This document shows, piece by piece, positions 54,120 through 62,774 of a DNA stretch of 64,000 nt (positions are counted from its first letter, which is position 1; each line of letters begins with the position of its first letter). Source of the DNA: Paenibacillus bovis (GTDB lineage: Bacteria > Bacillota > Bacilli > Paenibacillales > Paenibacillaceae); NCBI RefSeq assembly GCF_001421015.2, contig NZ_CP013023.1:1543501-1607500 (forward strand), given 5' to 3'. Both the position numbers and the translations under genes were made by a program. Under the pieces are notes generated by a model. It made no database searches, had not been told where the DNA came from, and saw only the letters and a program-made list of their open reading frames with translations.

Positions 54120-55324
54120 TGCCGCAGTTTCAGTATCAGGTACGCACTATTAATGGCAAAGAACTAAAAGGTACATTGACCGCTTCCGACAAAACGACTG
54201 CCATGGAAGAACTGCGGCGGCGGGGACTGACTGTATTTTTACTCGAAGAACAGCGTCTGACTCTGCTCACCAAAGACATCTATATCGGTAATCCGGTCAA
54301 AACGATTGATTTTATCGTGTACTGCCGCCAGTTTGCGACTCTGATCCGCGCTGGTGTCACTATTCTTGATGCAACCCGCATTCTGGCAGAGCAGACAGGG
54401 AGCAAGATATTGCGCCGCTCTTTGCAGGATGTACATTCCCGCCTGATGCGTGGGGTATCGCTGTCCCAGGCGATTCAGGATCAGCAGAAGATTTTCCCGC
54501 GCCTGTTTATCAGTATGATCCGTGCGGGTGAAGAATCGGGTGATCTGGAGAATACGCTGGAACGGCTGGCTGTTTATTTTGAGAAACGGCATGTTACCAA
54601 GGAAAAAATCAAATCTGCACTTGCCTATCCAGTAACGGTCGGTATTTTGGCTATTGCTGTTACCGTGTATCTACTATGGGCTATCGTGCCGCAGTTTGTG
54701 GACATGTTTGAATCGATGAATGCCCAGCTGCCGACGATTACGGTTATCGTACTCGCACTCAGCAAAAGTATCCAGCACCAGTGGTATATCTGGGCAATCG
54801 TCATTCTGGCACTGATCATCACTTTTGTCATGATGAAGCGATCGGAAAAAGGAGCGTACTGGATCGATTATGCCAAGCTGAAAATGCCGGTATTCGGTAC
54901 ATTGAATCAGAAAGGCGCGATCGCCCAATTTTCCCGTACGTTCTCCTCATTGTATGCCAGTTCGGTGCCTGTACTGCAGGCGCTATCCATCGTCACTGAA
55001 GTGGCAGGCAACAAGGTGATTGAGCGGTATCTGAACGAAGCGAGCGATTCGCTGCGTAAAGGGAATCCGCTGTCCGATCCGCTGAAAAAGGCATGGGTGT
55101 TCCCGCCAATGGTCACCCAGATGATCGCTATCGGTGAAGAAACCGGAGCGCTGGATCAGATGCTTAGCAAGGTGGCCGATTTCTATGAAATGGATGTAGA
55201 GAACACCGTTGATCGTCTGAAGTCACTGATTGAACCGCTGCTGATCGTATTTCTGGCAGCTGTCGTGGGTATCATCGTAGCTGCTATTATGCTGCCGATG
55301 TTCAGCCTGTATAACTCGTTATAA
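54119..55324 (+). CDS. pilC: Type IV pilus inner-membrane platform protein
   Basis: A 401-residue platform protein with the usual layout: N-terminal cytoplasmic part (FQYQVRTINGKELKG), first T2SSF domain (FVYCRQFATLIRAGV-like, SMIRAGEESGDLENTLERLA near 140-160), helices near 168-190 and 213-240, second T2SSF domain (QFSRTFSSLYASSVPVLQAL, IAIGEETGALDQML near 335) and a final helix near 372-395. Start overlaps pilT by one base. PilB and PilT act on this protein. Confidence 0.93.
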   Translation: MPQFQYQVRTINGKELKGTLTASDKTTAMEELRRRGLTVFLLEEQRLTLLTKDIYIGNPVKTIDFIVYCRQFATLIRAGVTILDATRILAEQTGSKILRRSLQDVHSRLMRGVSLSQAIQDQQKIFPRLFISMIRAGEESGDLENTLERLAVYFEKRHVTKEKIKSALAYPVTVGILAIAVTVYLLWAIVPQFVDMFESMNAQLPTITVIVLALSKSIQHQWYIWAIVILALIITFVMMKRSEKGAYWIDYAKLKMPVFGTLNQKGAIAQFSRTFSSLYASSVPVLQALSIVTEVAGNKVIERYLNEASDSLRKGNPLSDPLKKAWVFPPMVTQMIAIGEETGALDQMLSKVADFYEMDVENTVDRLKSLIEPLLIVFLAAVVGIIVAAIMLPMFSLYNSL

Positions 55325-55384
55325 TCGGCTATCGATTATATATAGCAAGACTGTAAGTCCATTTTAATTATTGGGGGAAAAACA

Positions 55385-55885
55385 ATGTTGAGCGCAAAAC
55401 TGAAAGCATTTGGCAATAAAGGATTCAAAGCAATGGGTAAAGACGAGAAAGGATTTACCCTGATCGAGCTCCTGGCTGTTATCGTTATCCTGGGTATCAT
55501 CGCAGTTATCGCTATTCCATTGATTGGCAATATTATCAACAATTCAAAAACGAATGCGGATTTGAATACAGCTAACCAGGTTTACAATGCTGCTCGTATG
55601 TATGTTATTGGCCAAGAAAATGGCGATTTTGGTTCTGGCACAACTACAAAAACAATTACAATCAAAGTACTGATGGACAATGGTTATCTGGAAAAAACAC
55701 TTACACTTCCAAGTACCAAAGCAGCACTGGATCCTACAGGTGTAGTTACATTTACAAGTGGAGAATTGACTTCGGTTAAACTTAATGCAGGAGCAAAAGG
55801 TGCTTCTAGTGACGGTACTTATGATGCTGCAAAAGTTCTTAGTGTAAATAAAGATGCTGTCACTACGCCTGCTAAAACAAGCTAA
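55385..55885 (+). CDS. pilA: Major type IV pilin
   Basis: A 166-residue prepilin: a basic 23-residue leader, cleavage KDEKG|FTLIELL after Gly23, Glu at +5 and the hydrophobic helix AVIVILGIIAVIAIP. The mature domain is small and Ala/Thr/Lys-rich without cysteines. The strong isolated ribosome binding site (GGGGGAAA), its own downstream terminator and the central place in the operon suit the major subunit. The distal part has lower G+C than its neighbours. Confidence 0.92.
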   Translation: MLSAKLKAFGNKGFKAMGKDEKGFTLIELLAVIVILGIIAVIAIPLIGNIINNSKTNADLNTANQVYNAARMYVIGQENGDFGSGTTTKTITIKVLMDNGYLEKTLTLPSTKAALDPTGVVTFTSGELTSVKLNAGAKGASSDGTYDAAKVLSVNKDAVTTPAKTS

Positions 55886-55933
55886 GAGATAGTTTAATAT
55901 TTCAATTTAGAATACAAGCATAATGTACTACCT

Positions 55934-55967
55934 ACAGGAACCGGAATACGCCCCCGGTTCCTGTTTA
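55934..55967 (+). terminator. Terminator after pilA
   Basis: ACAGGAACCGG (55934-55944) pairs with CCGGTTCCTGT (55954-55964), then TT. The U-run is short, so partial read-through into pilD is likely; this would favour high pilA expression relative to later genes. Confidence 0.75.
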
Positions 55968-55997
55968 AATTGAAGAGGAAAGTGACTGTGAACCGCA

Positions 55998-56753
55998 ATG
56001 ACAATACTGATCGGCATATATGTGCTTATACTTGGCCTTGTACTGGGATCTTTTTATAACGTGGTTGCTCTGCGTGTTCCGGCAGGAGAGTCTGTGATTC
56101 ATCCGCCTTCTCGTTGTCCGCACTGCGGAACACGGCTGACGGGAACGGATATGGTACCGGTATTCAGTTACCTCTGGAGCCGTGGCAGATGCCGGCACTG
56201 TCAGGCACCTGTATCTGTCTGGTATCCAATCGGGGAGGCGCTGACCGGGCTGATGTTTTTATGGATGTATCTGGAATACGGATTCACGGCACAGGCAATT
56301 ACCGGTATGGTACTGGTCAGCCTATCGGTTATTATTACCGTAGCCGATATCTATTATATGAAGATTCCGAACCGGGTACTGCTTTTTTTCCTGCCGGTTC
56401 TGCTGGTATTGGTATTGCTGTTCCCTGTCACTTCGTTATGGAGCCATCTGGCTGGCGGGATCGGGGCAGGTGTTATTTTACTGATTGCAGCGATAGCAAG
56501 CAAAGGTGGAATGGGCATGGGAGATATCAAGCTGTTCGCCCTGTATGGATGGGTACTTGGGTTCCCGAATATGCTGATGGCGCTATTTATAGCTTGTCTG
56601 CTAGGTCTGGTGACCGGCTTGATTCTACGCTGTACAGGCCGCAGCGGCAAAAAACAGCCGATTCCGTTCGGGCCCTTTCTGGCGGTTGGTACGCTGATTG
56701 CTTATGTATATGGTCCAGTTATTATAAGCGGGTATCTCTCGCTGATTGTATAG
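55998..56753 (+). CDS. pilD: Prepilin peptidase / N-methyltransferase
   Basis: A 251-residue membrane aspartyl protease that cleaves class III prepilins and methylates the new N-terminus. Two zinc-binding CxxC pairs are present (RCPHCG near 34-39 and RCRHCQ near 57-62). The catalytic aspartates are in ITVADIYYMKIPN near 113 and GMGMGDIKLF near 173-182. About seven helices. The start ATG 55998 lacks a well-placed ribosome binding site. It can serve the three prepilins at 42998, 43563 and 55385; the Tad-like pilins do not carry its site. Confidence 0.92.
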   Translation: MTILIGIYVLILGLVLGSFYNVVALRVPAGESVIHPPSRCPHCGTRLTGTDMVPVFSYLWSRGRCRHCQAPVSVWYPIGEALTGLMFLWMYLEYGFTAQAITGMVLVSLSVIITVADIYYMKIPNRVLLFFLPVLLVLVLLFPVTSLWSHLAGGIGAGVILLIAAIASKGGMGMGDIKLFALYGWVLGFPNMLMALFIACLLGLVTGLILRCTGRSGKKQPIPFGPFLAVGTLIAYVYGPVIISGYLSLIV

Positions 56754-56769
56754 GAGGAAATGACTGCAC

Positions 56770-58377
56770 ATGCTTCAATTCAAATCATCGTCATATGCGG
56801 GTCTCTCGATCGAACAAACCGGTATCCGATATGTCTCATTAAAAAAGAAAAAGCAGTGGGAAATGGAACAAAAGCGGTTTCTTCCTTTGCCGTCAGGCAT
56901 CATCGTTGAGAATCAGATTGAGGATGAGGAAGCACTGGGTCAGCTGCTTCGCGATTGGATCTCCCGCGAAGGGCTCAAAGGCAAAGCAGTAGCATTATCG
57001 ATCCCTCCCTCACGTATTCTGATACGTACAATGAGTATTCCCTTATCTTCACTCAAACAGGCCAACCAGCTGGTACAGCTCGAAGTGGAGACCGGTATGC
57101 ATCTGCCGTTTGAAGATCCGGTCTATGATTATCTGGTTACCGGTACGGATGAGCTGGAAGCGCATCTGCTCGTATTTGCTGCGCCAAGCCAGCTGGTCAA
57201 AAGTTATGTGAACGTATTGGAAGCCGCAGGGATGCGGGTAAGCTCGGTAGAAATTTCTACAACTTCACTGGCACGCGCCGTAATGCTGGAGCAGGAGCTA
57301 GCCTTTACACAAACGATGCTGCTGCAGATCAACGGACGCGTATTGGACATCTACATGTATCGTGCTGGATATCCGGTTTTTATGCGGACGATTACATTGG
57401 CATTACCGGAAAATCTGTACTATAGCGAGGAACAGGAAGAAGAGCTTACTTCGGACAGTATCAGCGATATTCTTGCCGAAGTTTCGCGTATGCTGAACTT
57501 TTACCAGTATAGTCTGCATGATGGCTCTGTACGGATTGAGGAAATTATCGTTACTGGTTCGGCAAGGGAACGCAGTATGTTGGAAGCAGGACTGGTTGAA
57601 TCGCTGGCCGATCTGCGTATTCTGACTATCGATTTTTATTCAGTCAGCGGTGCTTTTGAACAGGATGCCGAACTTAATGATTACCGGATGGCCGCAGGGA
57701 CTGCACTGAGCCGGGAAGGCAAGCAGGTTATTAACTTGCTGCCGCGCCCCGAGCGCAAAACACAGCGTACCTCTTATGTACTGATTGGTGCAGCTGTTGT
57801 CTGGATACTGCTGATGGCGCTATCTTTATATGGATGGTTCAGTTACAAATCGGAAATTGCTGCGCAAGAGCAGCAGATTCAGCAGCTGACCGATGCCAAT
57901 GCCAGTGTACAGCTGGAGCTGAACCAACTGAATGGCAGCGGTGGCAGTGGAGGAACGAGTGCCCAGGCGATTATGAATGCTGTGATCCAGTATAAAATGG
58001 ACGTCGTGAATGTACTTGGACAGATCCGCAGTGCATTGCCTGCCGGAGGAGCAATGCGCAATATTGCCTTTGACCGCAGCAGCAATATCCAGCTGACGGT
58101 TAATGTACGCACACTGGCAGATGCTTCCGCCTATCTGGTCAAATTGAGAAGCATGCCTTTCGCTGCATCCGTGGATATTAATAATGCATCAAGAGATGCT
58201 TCGGCAGGGGCTAACTCGACGAGTGTCGTTCCGGTACAGGTGTATTCGGCCATTTACACTATTCATTTACAGGGTACAGCTGCAACAGACAGCAGCGGAA
58301 GCGGAGCTGCATCCGATTTGCAGAACACGACAAACAACGCCGCAGGCAAGGAGGACGCCAATGGAACAGCTAACTAA
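56770..58377 (+). CDS. pilM: PilM-PilN fusion, type IV pilus alignment protein
   Basis: A 535-residue protein combining two alignment-complex parts. Residues 1-315 are an actin-like PilM (AGLSIEQTGIRYVSL, RTMSIPLSSLKQANQLVQLEVE). The PilN signature, which normally begins a separate protein, follows directly: INLLPRPERK near 322-331, a membrane helix (about 336-358), a coiled coil (AAQEQQIQQLTDANASVQLEL) and an outer PilN-like domain. In most species PilM binds the N-terminal INLLP peptide of PilN, so fusion makes that contact permanent. AGGAGG precedes ATG 56770. Confidence 0.87.
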   Translation: MLQFKSSSYAGLSIEQTGIRYVSLKKKKQWEMEQKRFLPLPSGIIVENQIEDEEALGQLLRDWISREGLKGKAVALSIPPSRILIRTMSIPLSSLKQANQLVQLEVETGMHLPFEDPVYDYLVTGTDELEAHLLVFAAPSQLVKSYVNVLEAAGMRVSSVEISTTSLARAVMLEQELAFTQTMLLQINGRVLDIYMYRAGYPVFMRTITLALPENLYYSEEQEEELTSDSISDILAEVSRMLNFYQYSLHDGSVRIEEIIVTGSARERSMLEAGLVESLADLRILTIDFYSVSGAFEQDAELNDYRMAAGTALSREGKQVINLLPRPERKTQRTSYVLIGAAVVWILLMALSLYGWFSYKSEIAAQEQQIQQLTDANASVQLELNQLNGSGGSGGTSAQAIMNAVIQYKMDVVNVLGQIRSALPAGGAMRNIAFDRSSNIQLTVNVRTLADASAYLVKLRSMPFAASVDINNASRDASAGANSTSVVPVQVYSAIYTIHLQGTAATDSSGSGAASDLQNTTNNAAGKEDANGTAN

Positions 58378-58927
58378 ATCACGCCCTGCCATTTTGCTTG
58401 TTCTGGCTCTGTTGTTTCTTATTCTGCTGGCTGTGTATATGTTGGGAGTACGGCCGCTGAGCGAGCGGACGGAGCAGTATGATCAGAATATCTCGCAGAT
58501 GCAGCAAGAATATGATCTGTTGCATCAGAAGCTGATTGAACTGAAAGGACATGCAGCCGATCAGGCAGTTCTGGATCAGGCGGTGCCAATGCAGGATCAA
58601 AGCGAACAGCTGCTGTTGTCCTTGCAGCAAATTGGTCAGAAAAGCAATGCACGCCTGACAGATGTCGCTTTTGCTTTAAAAGGTTCTGAAACTGAACAAG
58701 CAGCAGCGACAAATACCCAGCAGCTCTCCATCAATGCAGGGCAGATTCAGATGAGTGCCCAGGTCGAAGGCAGCTATACCGAAATTAAAAACTGGTTGAA
58801 CGAGCTGCAAAAGCTTCCCCGCTTGATCAATGTCGATTCGTTCAGTTTTGACGAGCCGTATAATCCGGGCAAAGCAGCAGCCCCGATTACCGCTAAAATT
58901 GTATTTACTGCTTACTACACTCAATAA
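58361..58927 (+). CDS. pilO: Type IV pilus alignment protein PilO
   Basis: A 188-residue protein: short cytoplasmic head, membrane helix (about 10-30, ILLVLALLFLILLAVYML), coiled coil (about 35-70) and a PilO-type outer domain (about 85-185, VEGSYTEIKNWLNELQKLPRLINVDSF). ATG 58361 is chosen for its AAGGAGG site and overlaps pilMN by 17 bp; the frame is open to 58184 without support. No pilP or pilQ follows, as expected without an outer membrane. A terminator closes the operon. Confidence 0.88.
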   Translation: MEQLTKSRPAILLVLALLFLILLAVYMLGVRPLSERTEQYDQNISQMQQEYDLLHQKLIELKGHAADQAVLDQAVPMQDQSEQLLLSLQQIGQKSNARLTDVAFALKGSETEQAAATNTQQLSINAGQIQMSAQVEGSYTEIKNWLNELQKLPRLINVDSFSFDEPYNPGKAAAPITAKIVFTAYYTQ

Positions 58928-58972
58928 TTTACCATTAGCAGCCATTATGAATATATGAAATTTGTATAGACC

Positions 58973-59036
58973 AAGAGCTTTGCTATGCGGAAGAGAGAAG
59001 ATTAATATCTTTCCGTAATAGCAAAGCTCTTTTTTA
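58973..59036 (+). terminator. Terminator of the type IVa pilus operon
   Basis: AAGAGCTTTGCTAT (58973-58986) pairs with ATAGCAAAGCTCTT (59018-59031), with an additional CGGAA/TTCCG stem, then TTTT. Confidence 0.93.
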
Positions 59037-59189
59037 TGCTGAATATATAGTATTAGAAGCTGTGAAGTAGAGAGAAACTGATTCTGCTCCATATACACCA
59101 GATCTATGACGTTAGGTTATAATTTATCCATATTGTCCCAGCCCATTTCGTCCGTACTCATTATCCTAATCAAATGGAGGTATCCCATC

Positions 59190-60803
59190 ATGCTATCCTA
59201 TGACCCGTTATCCCATCCTTATCCATCCCAGCGGCATTCTGTCTATGCACGCAATGGAATGGTGGCTACTTCCCAGCCGCTGGCTGCTCAGGCCGGTCTG
59301 GATATTCTCCGCAAAGGCGGCAACGCGATCGATGCCGCGATTGCTACAGCTGCCTGTCTTACGGTGGTGGAACCAACGTCCAACGGAATCGGTGGAGATG
59401 CTTTTGCCATCGTCTGGACCAAAGACCGACTGCATGGATTGAATGCCAATGGTCCGGCGCCAGCATCTATTTCCATAGAGGCCGTACAGGCTGCCGGACA
59501 TGAGAAAATACCGACTTATGGCTGGACACCAGTTACGGTGCCGGGTGCTCCTGCAGCATGGCAATCTTTATCGGATCGTTTTGGCAAGCTGCCGCTGAGC
59601 GAAGTGCTGCAGCCAGCTATCGACTATGCCGAGCAGGGGTTTCCGATCTCTCCAACGCTCGGTCACTACTGGCAGCTCGCTTACAGGCGGTTTTCGGATA
59701 TCCTGTCGGGTGAGGAATACCGCAGTTGGTTTGATACCTTTGCACCGGATGGACGTGCTCCACGGATCGGGGAAATGTGGCGATCTCCCGGTCATGCAGC
59801 GACACTCCGCAGTATTGCAGAGACCGGAGCAGAATCCTTTTACCGTGGAGAACTGGCCGAGCAGATTGATGCGCATTCAAGTCAGTACGGTGGATTTCTA
59901 CGCAAAGAAGACCTGGCTGCTTTTACACCGGAATGGGTAGATCCGATCTCGGTCAATTACCGCGGCTATGATGTATGGGAGATTCCACCGGCAGGTCAGG
60001 GACTAATCGCCCTAATGGCGCTTAATATTCTCAAAGGTTACGACTTCACCGACCGTGATACAGTCGATACTCACCATAAGCAATTCGAAGCGATCAAGCT
60101 GGCATTCAGTGATGGACTCAAATATATCACCCAGGAAGACAAAATGACGACACGAGCCGAGCATTTATTGTCGGACACCTATGCTGCTGCGAGGCGTGCA
60201 CTGATTGGAGATGAAGCGCTTGAGCCGCAGCCTGGCCAGCCGCAGGCAGGTGGCACGGTCTATCTGGCGACAGCGGATAGCGAAGGCAATATGGTGTCCT
60301 ATATTCAGAGTAATTACATGGGCTTTGGCTCCGGCATTGTCATTCCGGGAACAGGTATTGCCATGCAGAACCGTGGTCATTCCTTTTCCCTCGATCCGGC
60401 TCATGACAACCGTCTGGAACCGGGCAAAAAAACCTATCACACGATTATTCCCGGCTTCCTGACCAAAGACAGCAAACCGATCGGCCCATTTGGTGTTATG
60501 GGCGGATTCATGCAGCCCCAAGGACATGTGCAGGTCGTAATGAACATGATCGACTTCAAGCTGAATCCGCAGGCTGCACTGGATGCACCAAGATGGCAGT
60601 GGCTGGAGGACAAAGTGATTGAAGTGGAACCGGGCTTTCCCGATCATCTCGCTCAGAGTCTAATGCGCATGGGTCACCAGATCCGCCGCGCCAACAGTAC
60701 CGGCAGCTTTGGACGAGGTCAAATTATCCTCCGCGATGAACACACCGGCGTCCTGATCGGCGGTACCGAAATGCGCACAGACGGAGCTATCGCTTCCTGG
60801 TGA
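59190..60803 (+). CDS. Gamma-glutamyltransferase family protein (YwrD-like, no signal peptide)
   Basis: A 537-residue Ntn hydrolase that would cleave gamma-glutamyl bonds, for example of glutathione-like thiols. N-terminal VATSQPLAAQAGLDILRKGGNAIDAAIA and GIGGDAFAI are diagnostic. Autoprocessing should occur before the Thr in AGGTVYLATADSEGN (near 349), and the substrate loop YIQSNYMGFGSGIV follows. Unlike secreted Ggt it has no signal peptide and so is cytosolic, like Bacillus YwrD. ATG 59190 has GGAGG upstream; the frame is open from 59106. Confidence 0.87.
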   Translation: MLSYDPLSHPYPSQRHSVYARNGMVATSQPLAAQAGLDILRKGGNAIDAAIATAACLTVVEPTSNGIGGDAFAIVWTKDRLHGLNANGPAPASISIEAVQAAGHEKIPTYGWTPVTVPGAPAAWQSLSDRFGKLPLSEVLQPAIDYAEQGFPISPTLGHYWQLAYRRFSDILSGEEYRSWFDTFAPDGRAPRIGEMWRSPGHAATLRSIAETGAESFYRGELAEQIDAHSSQYGGFLRKEDLAAFTPEWVDPISVNYRGYDVWEIPPAGQGLIALMALNILKGYDFTDRDTVDTHHKQFEAIKLAFSDGLKYITQEDKMTTRAEHLLSDTYAAARRALIGDEALEPQPGQPQAGGTVYLATADSEGNMVSYIQSNYMGFGSGIVIPGTGIAMQNRGHSFSLDPAHDNRLEPGKKTYHTIIPGFLTKDSKPIGPFGVMGGFMQPQGHVQVVMNMIDFKLNPQAALDAPRWQWLEDKVIEVEPGFPDHLAQSLMRMGHQIRRANSTGSFGRGQIILRDEHTGVLIGGTEMRTDGAIASW

Positions 60804-60866
60804 CTTTTAACCCTTTTCACTATTACTAACAATACTAGCAGCACTGTACAAATAAGAACAAAAACA

Positions 60867-60917
60867 AAAAGCAAGGATAAATGCCGGCATGGATTGCCGG
60901 TGTCTATCCTTGCTTTT
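60867..60917 (+). terminator. Terminator after the gamma-glutamyltransferase gene
   Basis: AAAGCAAGGATA pairs with TATCCTTGCTTT (60868-60879 / 60905-60916) and an inner GCCGG/CCGGC stem is present; T residues follow. Confidence 0.92.
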
Positions 60918-60980
60918 TGGGGCTACATTCAATACAAGCCATCCCTATCTCACATACTGCCACTTCAGCAGCCATATGTT

Positions 60981-61133
60981 CAACCGCTACACGAGTAGAA
61001 CAACGCACCGAGCGAAGGCAAGGGAATAGGGCAAAGGACGACCTTTAAGAATGGAGATCGACCGCTGCAAGCGGTTGTTCAGAATCTTCATTCTTAACCG
61101 GAGGACGTGCCCCATCCCTTGCCGAAGCGGTTG
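60981..61133. repeat. Long imperfect inverted repeat (about 150 bp)
   Basis: Outer arms CAACCGCT (60981-60988) and AGCGGTTG (61126-61133); main arms begin GGCAAGGG (61017) and end CCCTTGCC (61123); inner TTAAGAATG (61045-61053) pairs with CATTCTTAA (61089-61097); apex ACCGC-TGCAA-GCGGT at 61061-61075. No ORF and no U-run. It could be a miniature mobile or REP-like element, or a structured RNA. Confidence 0.8.
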
Positions 61134-61152
61134 CTCTAATCCCCTCAACCGA

Positions 61153-61560
61153 TCATTTGTTAATCACAATTGACAGCTTATAATTCACATACCGATTCAG
61201 TTCCACCAGAAACTGATCCAGCACCGCATTGGAAGGAAACTGGCATTCCAGCAAATAGCAACTGTCCCCGCTGATTTTATAATTATGAATCACAAACAAT
61301 TCCTGCGTTTTCAAAAAGGATAGATAAGGCTGATGATACGTGTTCTGCGTGAAAATGCTGATAAACGCATGAACCGTATAGCCTACCTTTTCCTGATTTA
61401 CCCTGATCGTATAACCTTCGATAATTCCCTGATCTTCCAGCCGCGCTACCCGGGCGGAAGCAGCCTGTCCGGTGAGGTGTACCTTTTCGCCCAGCTGCTT
61501 CATCGTGATTCGACTGTTGCGGGATAGTTCCTCAATGATCTGCTTGTCTACCTGATCCAT
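61153..61560 (-). CDS. Lrp/AsnC family transcriptional regulator
   Basis: A 135-residue regulator: N-terminal AsnC-type helix-turn-helix (DKQIIEELSRNSRITMKQLGEKVHLT near 5-30, then ASARVARLEDQGIIEGY) and a C-terminal RAM ligand-binding domain (VHAFISIFTQ, SCYLLECQFPS). ATG 61560 gives the family's usual start MDQVDKQI; the frame is open upstream without support. Divergent from the MBL-fold gene with 139 bp between the starts, so regulation of that gene is plausible. The effector is unknown. Confidence 0.85.
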   Translation of the reverse strand: MDQVDKQIIEELSRNSRITMKQLGEKVHLTGQAASARVARLEDQGIIEGYTIRVNQEKVGYTVHAFISIFTQNTYHQPYLSFLKTQELFVIHNYKISGDSCYLLECQFPSNAVLDQFLVELNRYVNYKLSIVINK

Positions 61561-61699
61561 ATCGTTCCCAATCCTTTCAGAAATCAAGTCAAACTGCTCA
61601 AAGACTTGATTGTATCCATGTAAACCGTAATTGCTCCCAGTATAAAATAGAGATACAGCCAAACACAAACTTCATTTTCACAATAAAGGAGCCTAATCT

Positions 61700-62458
61700 A
61701 TGAATATACAATTGATTCGCAACGCTACACTGGTCATCCAATATGCAGGACGGAAATTTCTGGTTGATCCATTTCTGGCACAGCAGGGAGTCTATCCGCC
61801 ATTTGCCCCTTCACAGCGCGATGATCAGATGAATCCGCTGGTCGGTCTGCCTGTACCGATCAAAGAAATCATCGACGTAGACGCAGTGATCATAACGCAT
61901 TTGCATCTGGATCATTACGATCCTGCCGCCAAGGAATGGCTGCCCAAAGATATTCAAATATTCGTCCAAAATGAAGAAGATGCGGTGCAGGTCAAGCAGG
62001 ACGGATTTGTCCATGTAGAGGTACTGCACGAAAACACACTTTTCGAGGGAATCCAGCTGATCAAAACCAAAGGCGAACATGGCCGCGGTGAGATTCTCAA
62101 AAGAACCGGTCAGGTATGCGGGGTTGTGCTCAAACATCCGGAGGAGAAAACTCTGTATATCGCCGGTGACACCGTCTGGTACGGCGCAGTACAGCAAGTG
62201 ATCGATACGTATCAGCCGGAAGTGATCGTCGTGAACGGCGGAGACAATCAGTTCCTGGAGGGCGGATCGCTCGTGATGGGCAAGGAAGATATCTATGCGG
62301 TACATCAAGCTGCCCCGGAAGCGCAGATTATCTCGGTGCATATGGAGGCTGTGAATCACTGGACATTATCACGAACCGAATTGAAAAGCTATGCTATGGA
62401 AAAAGGCATGTCCGATTATCTGTTGGTGCCGCAAGATGGCGAAGTCCATACATTTTGA
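61700..62458 (+). CDS. MBL-fold metallo-hydrolase
   Basis: A 252-residue UlaG/lactonase-like metallo-beta-lactamase-fold protein. Metal ligands are seen in ITHLHLDHYD (near 65-74), KTKGEHGRG (near 122), YIAGDTVWYG (near 152-161) and ISVHMEAVNHW (near 212-222). AAAGGAG precedes ATG 61700. The substrate cannot be told from sequence. It is adjacent to, and divergent from, an Lrp-type regulator. A perfect terminator follows. Confidence 0.83.
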   Translation: MNIQLIRNATLVIQYAGRKFLVDPFLAQQGVYPPFAPSQRDDQMNPLVGLPVPIKEIIDVDAVIITHLHLDHYDPAAKEWLPKDIQIFVQNEEDAVQVKQDGFVHVEVLHENTLFEGIQLIKTKGEHGRGEILKRTGQVCGVVLKHPEEKTLYIAGDTVWYGAVQQVIDTYQPEVIVVNGGDNQFLEGGSLVMGKEDIYAVHQAAPEAQIISVHMEAVNHWTLSRTELKSYAMEKGMSDYLLVPQDGEVHTF

Positions 62459-62564
62459 TCGCTGTTCAATCAGAACGTGAATAAAAAGCAGTAGACGAAT
62501 CTACTATCTGTATATGGAAAATATCTGTATTGCCAATCCATAACAAATCGTTACAAGCCCATAC

Positions 62565-62593
62565 AAAAAGAGACCTGTGCAAGGTCTCTTTTT
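62565..62593. terminator. Bidirectional terminator
   Basis: A perfect 12-bp stem AAAAAGAGACCT / AGGTCTCTTTTT with loop GTGCA; both strands end in T-runs. It separates the MBL-fold gene from the convergent VTT gene. The rest of 62459-62774 shows no gene. Confidence 0.93.
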
Positions 62594-62774
62594 CATATTC
62601 TTCTACTCGCTTTTTGGTTACAGGCTTGGTTTGAAGTATGTAAGTAGGCAGCACCTACATACCGCATGTATCAACAGGCTCTCCAACTGCAAACCCTATT
62701 CTATTGGGAGAATAGTATTATGTATGCACACAGGGTCGCAGTCATCGTGCTTTCCTGCATTACAATCCGGTTTT

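Noticed and set aside
56114..56842. Long + strand ORF overlapping pilD
   Set aside because: Cys/Arg/Gly-rich shadow frame of a textbook prepilin peptidase.
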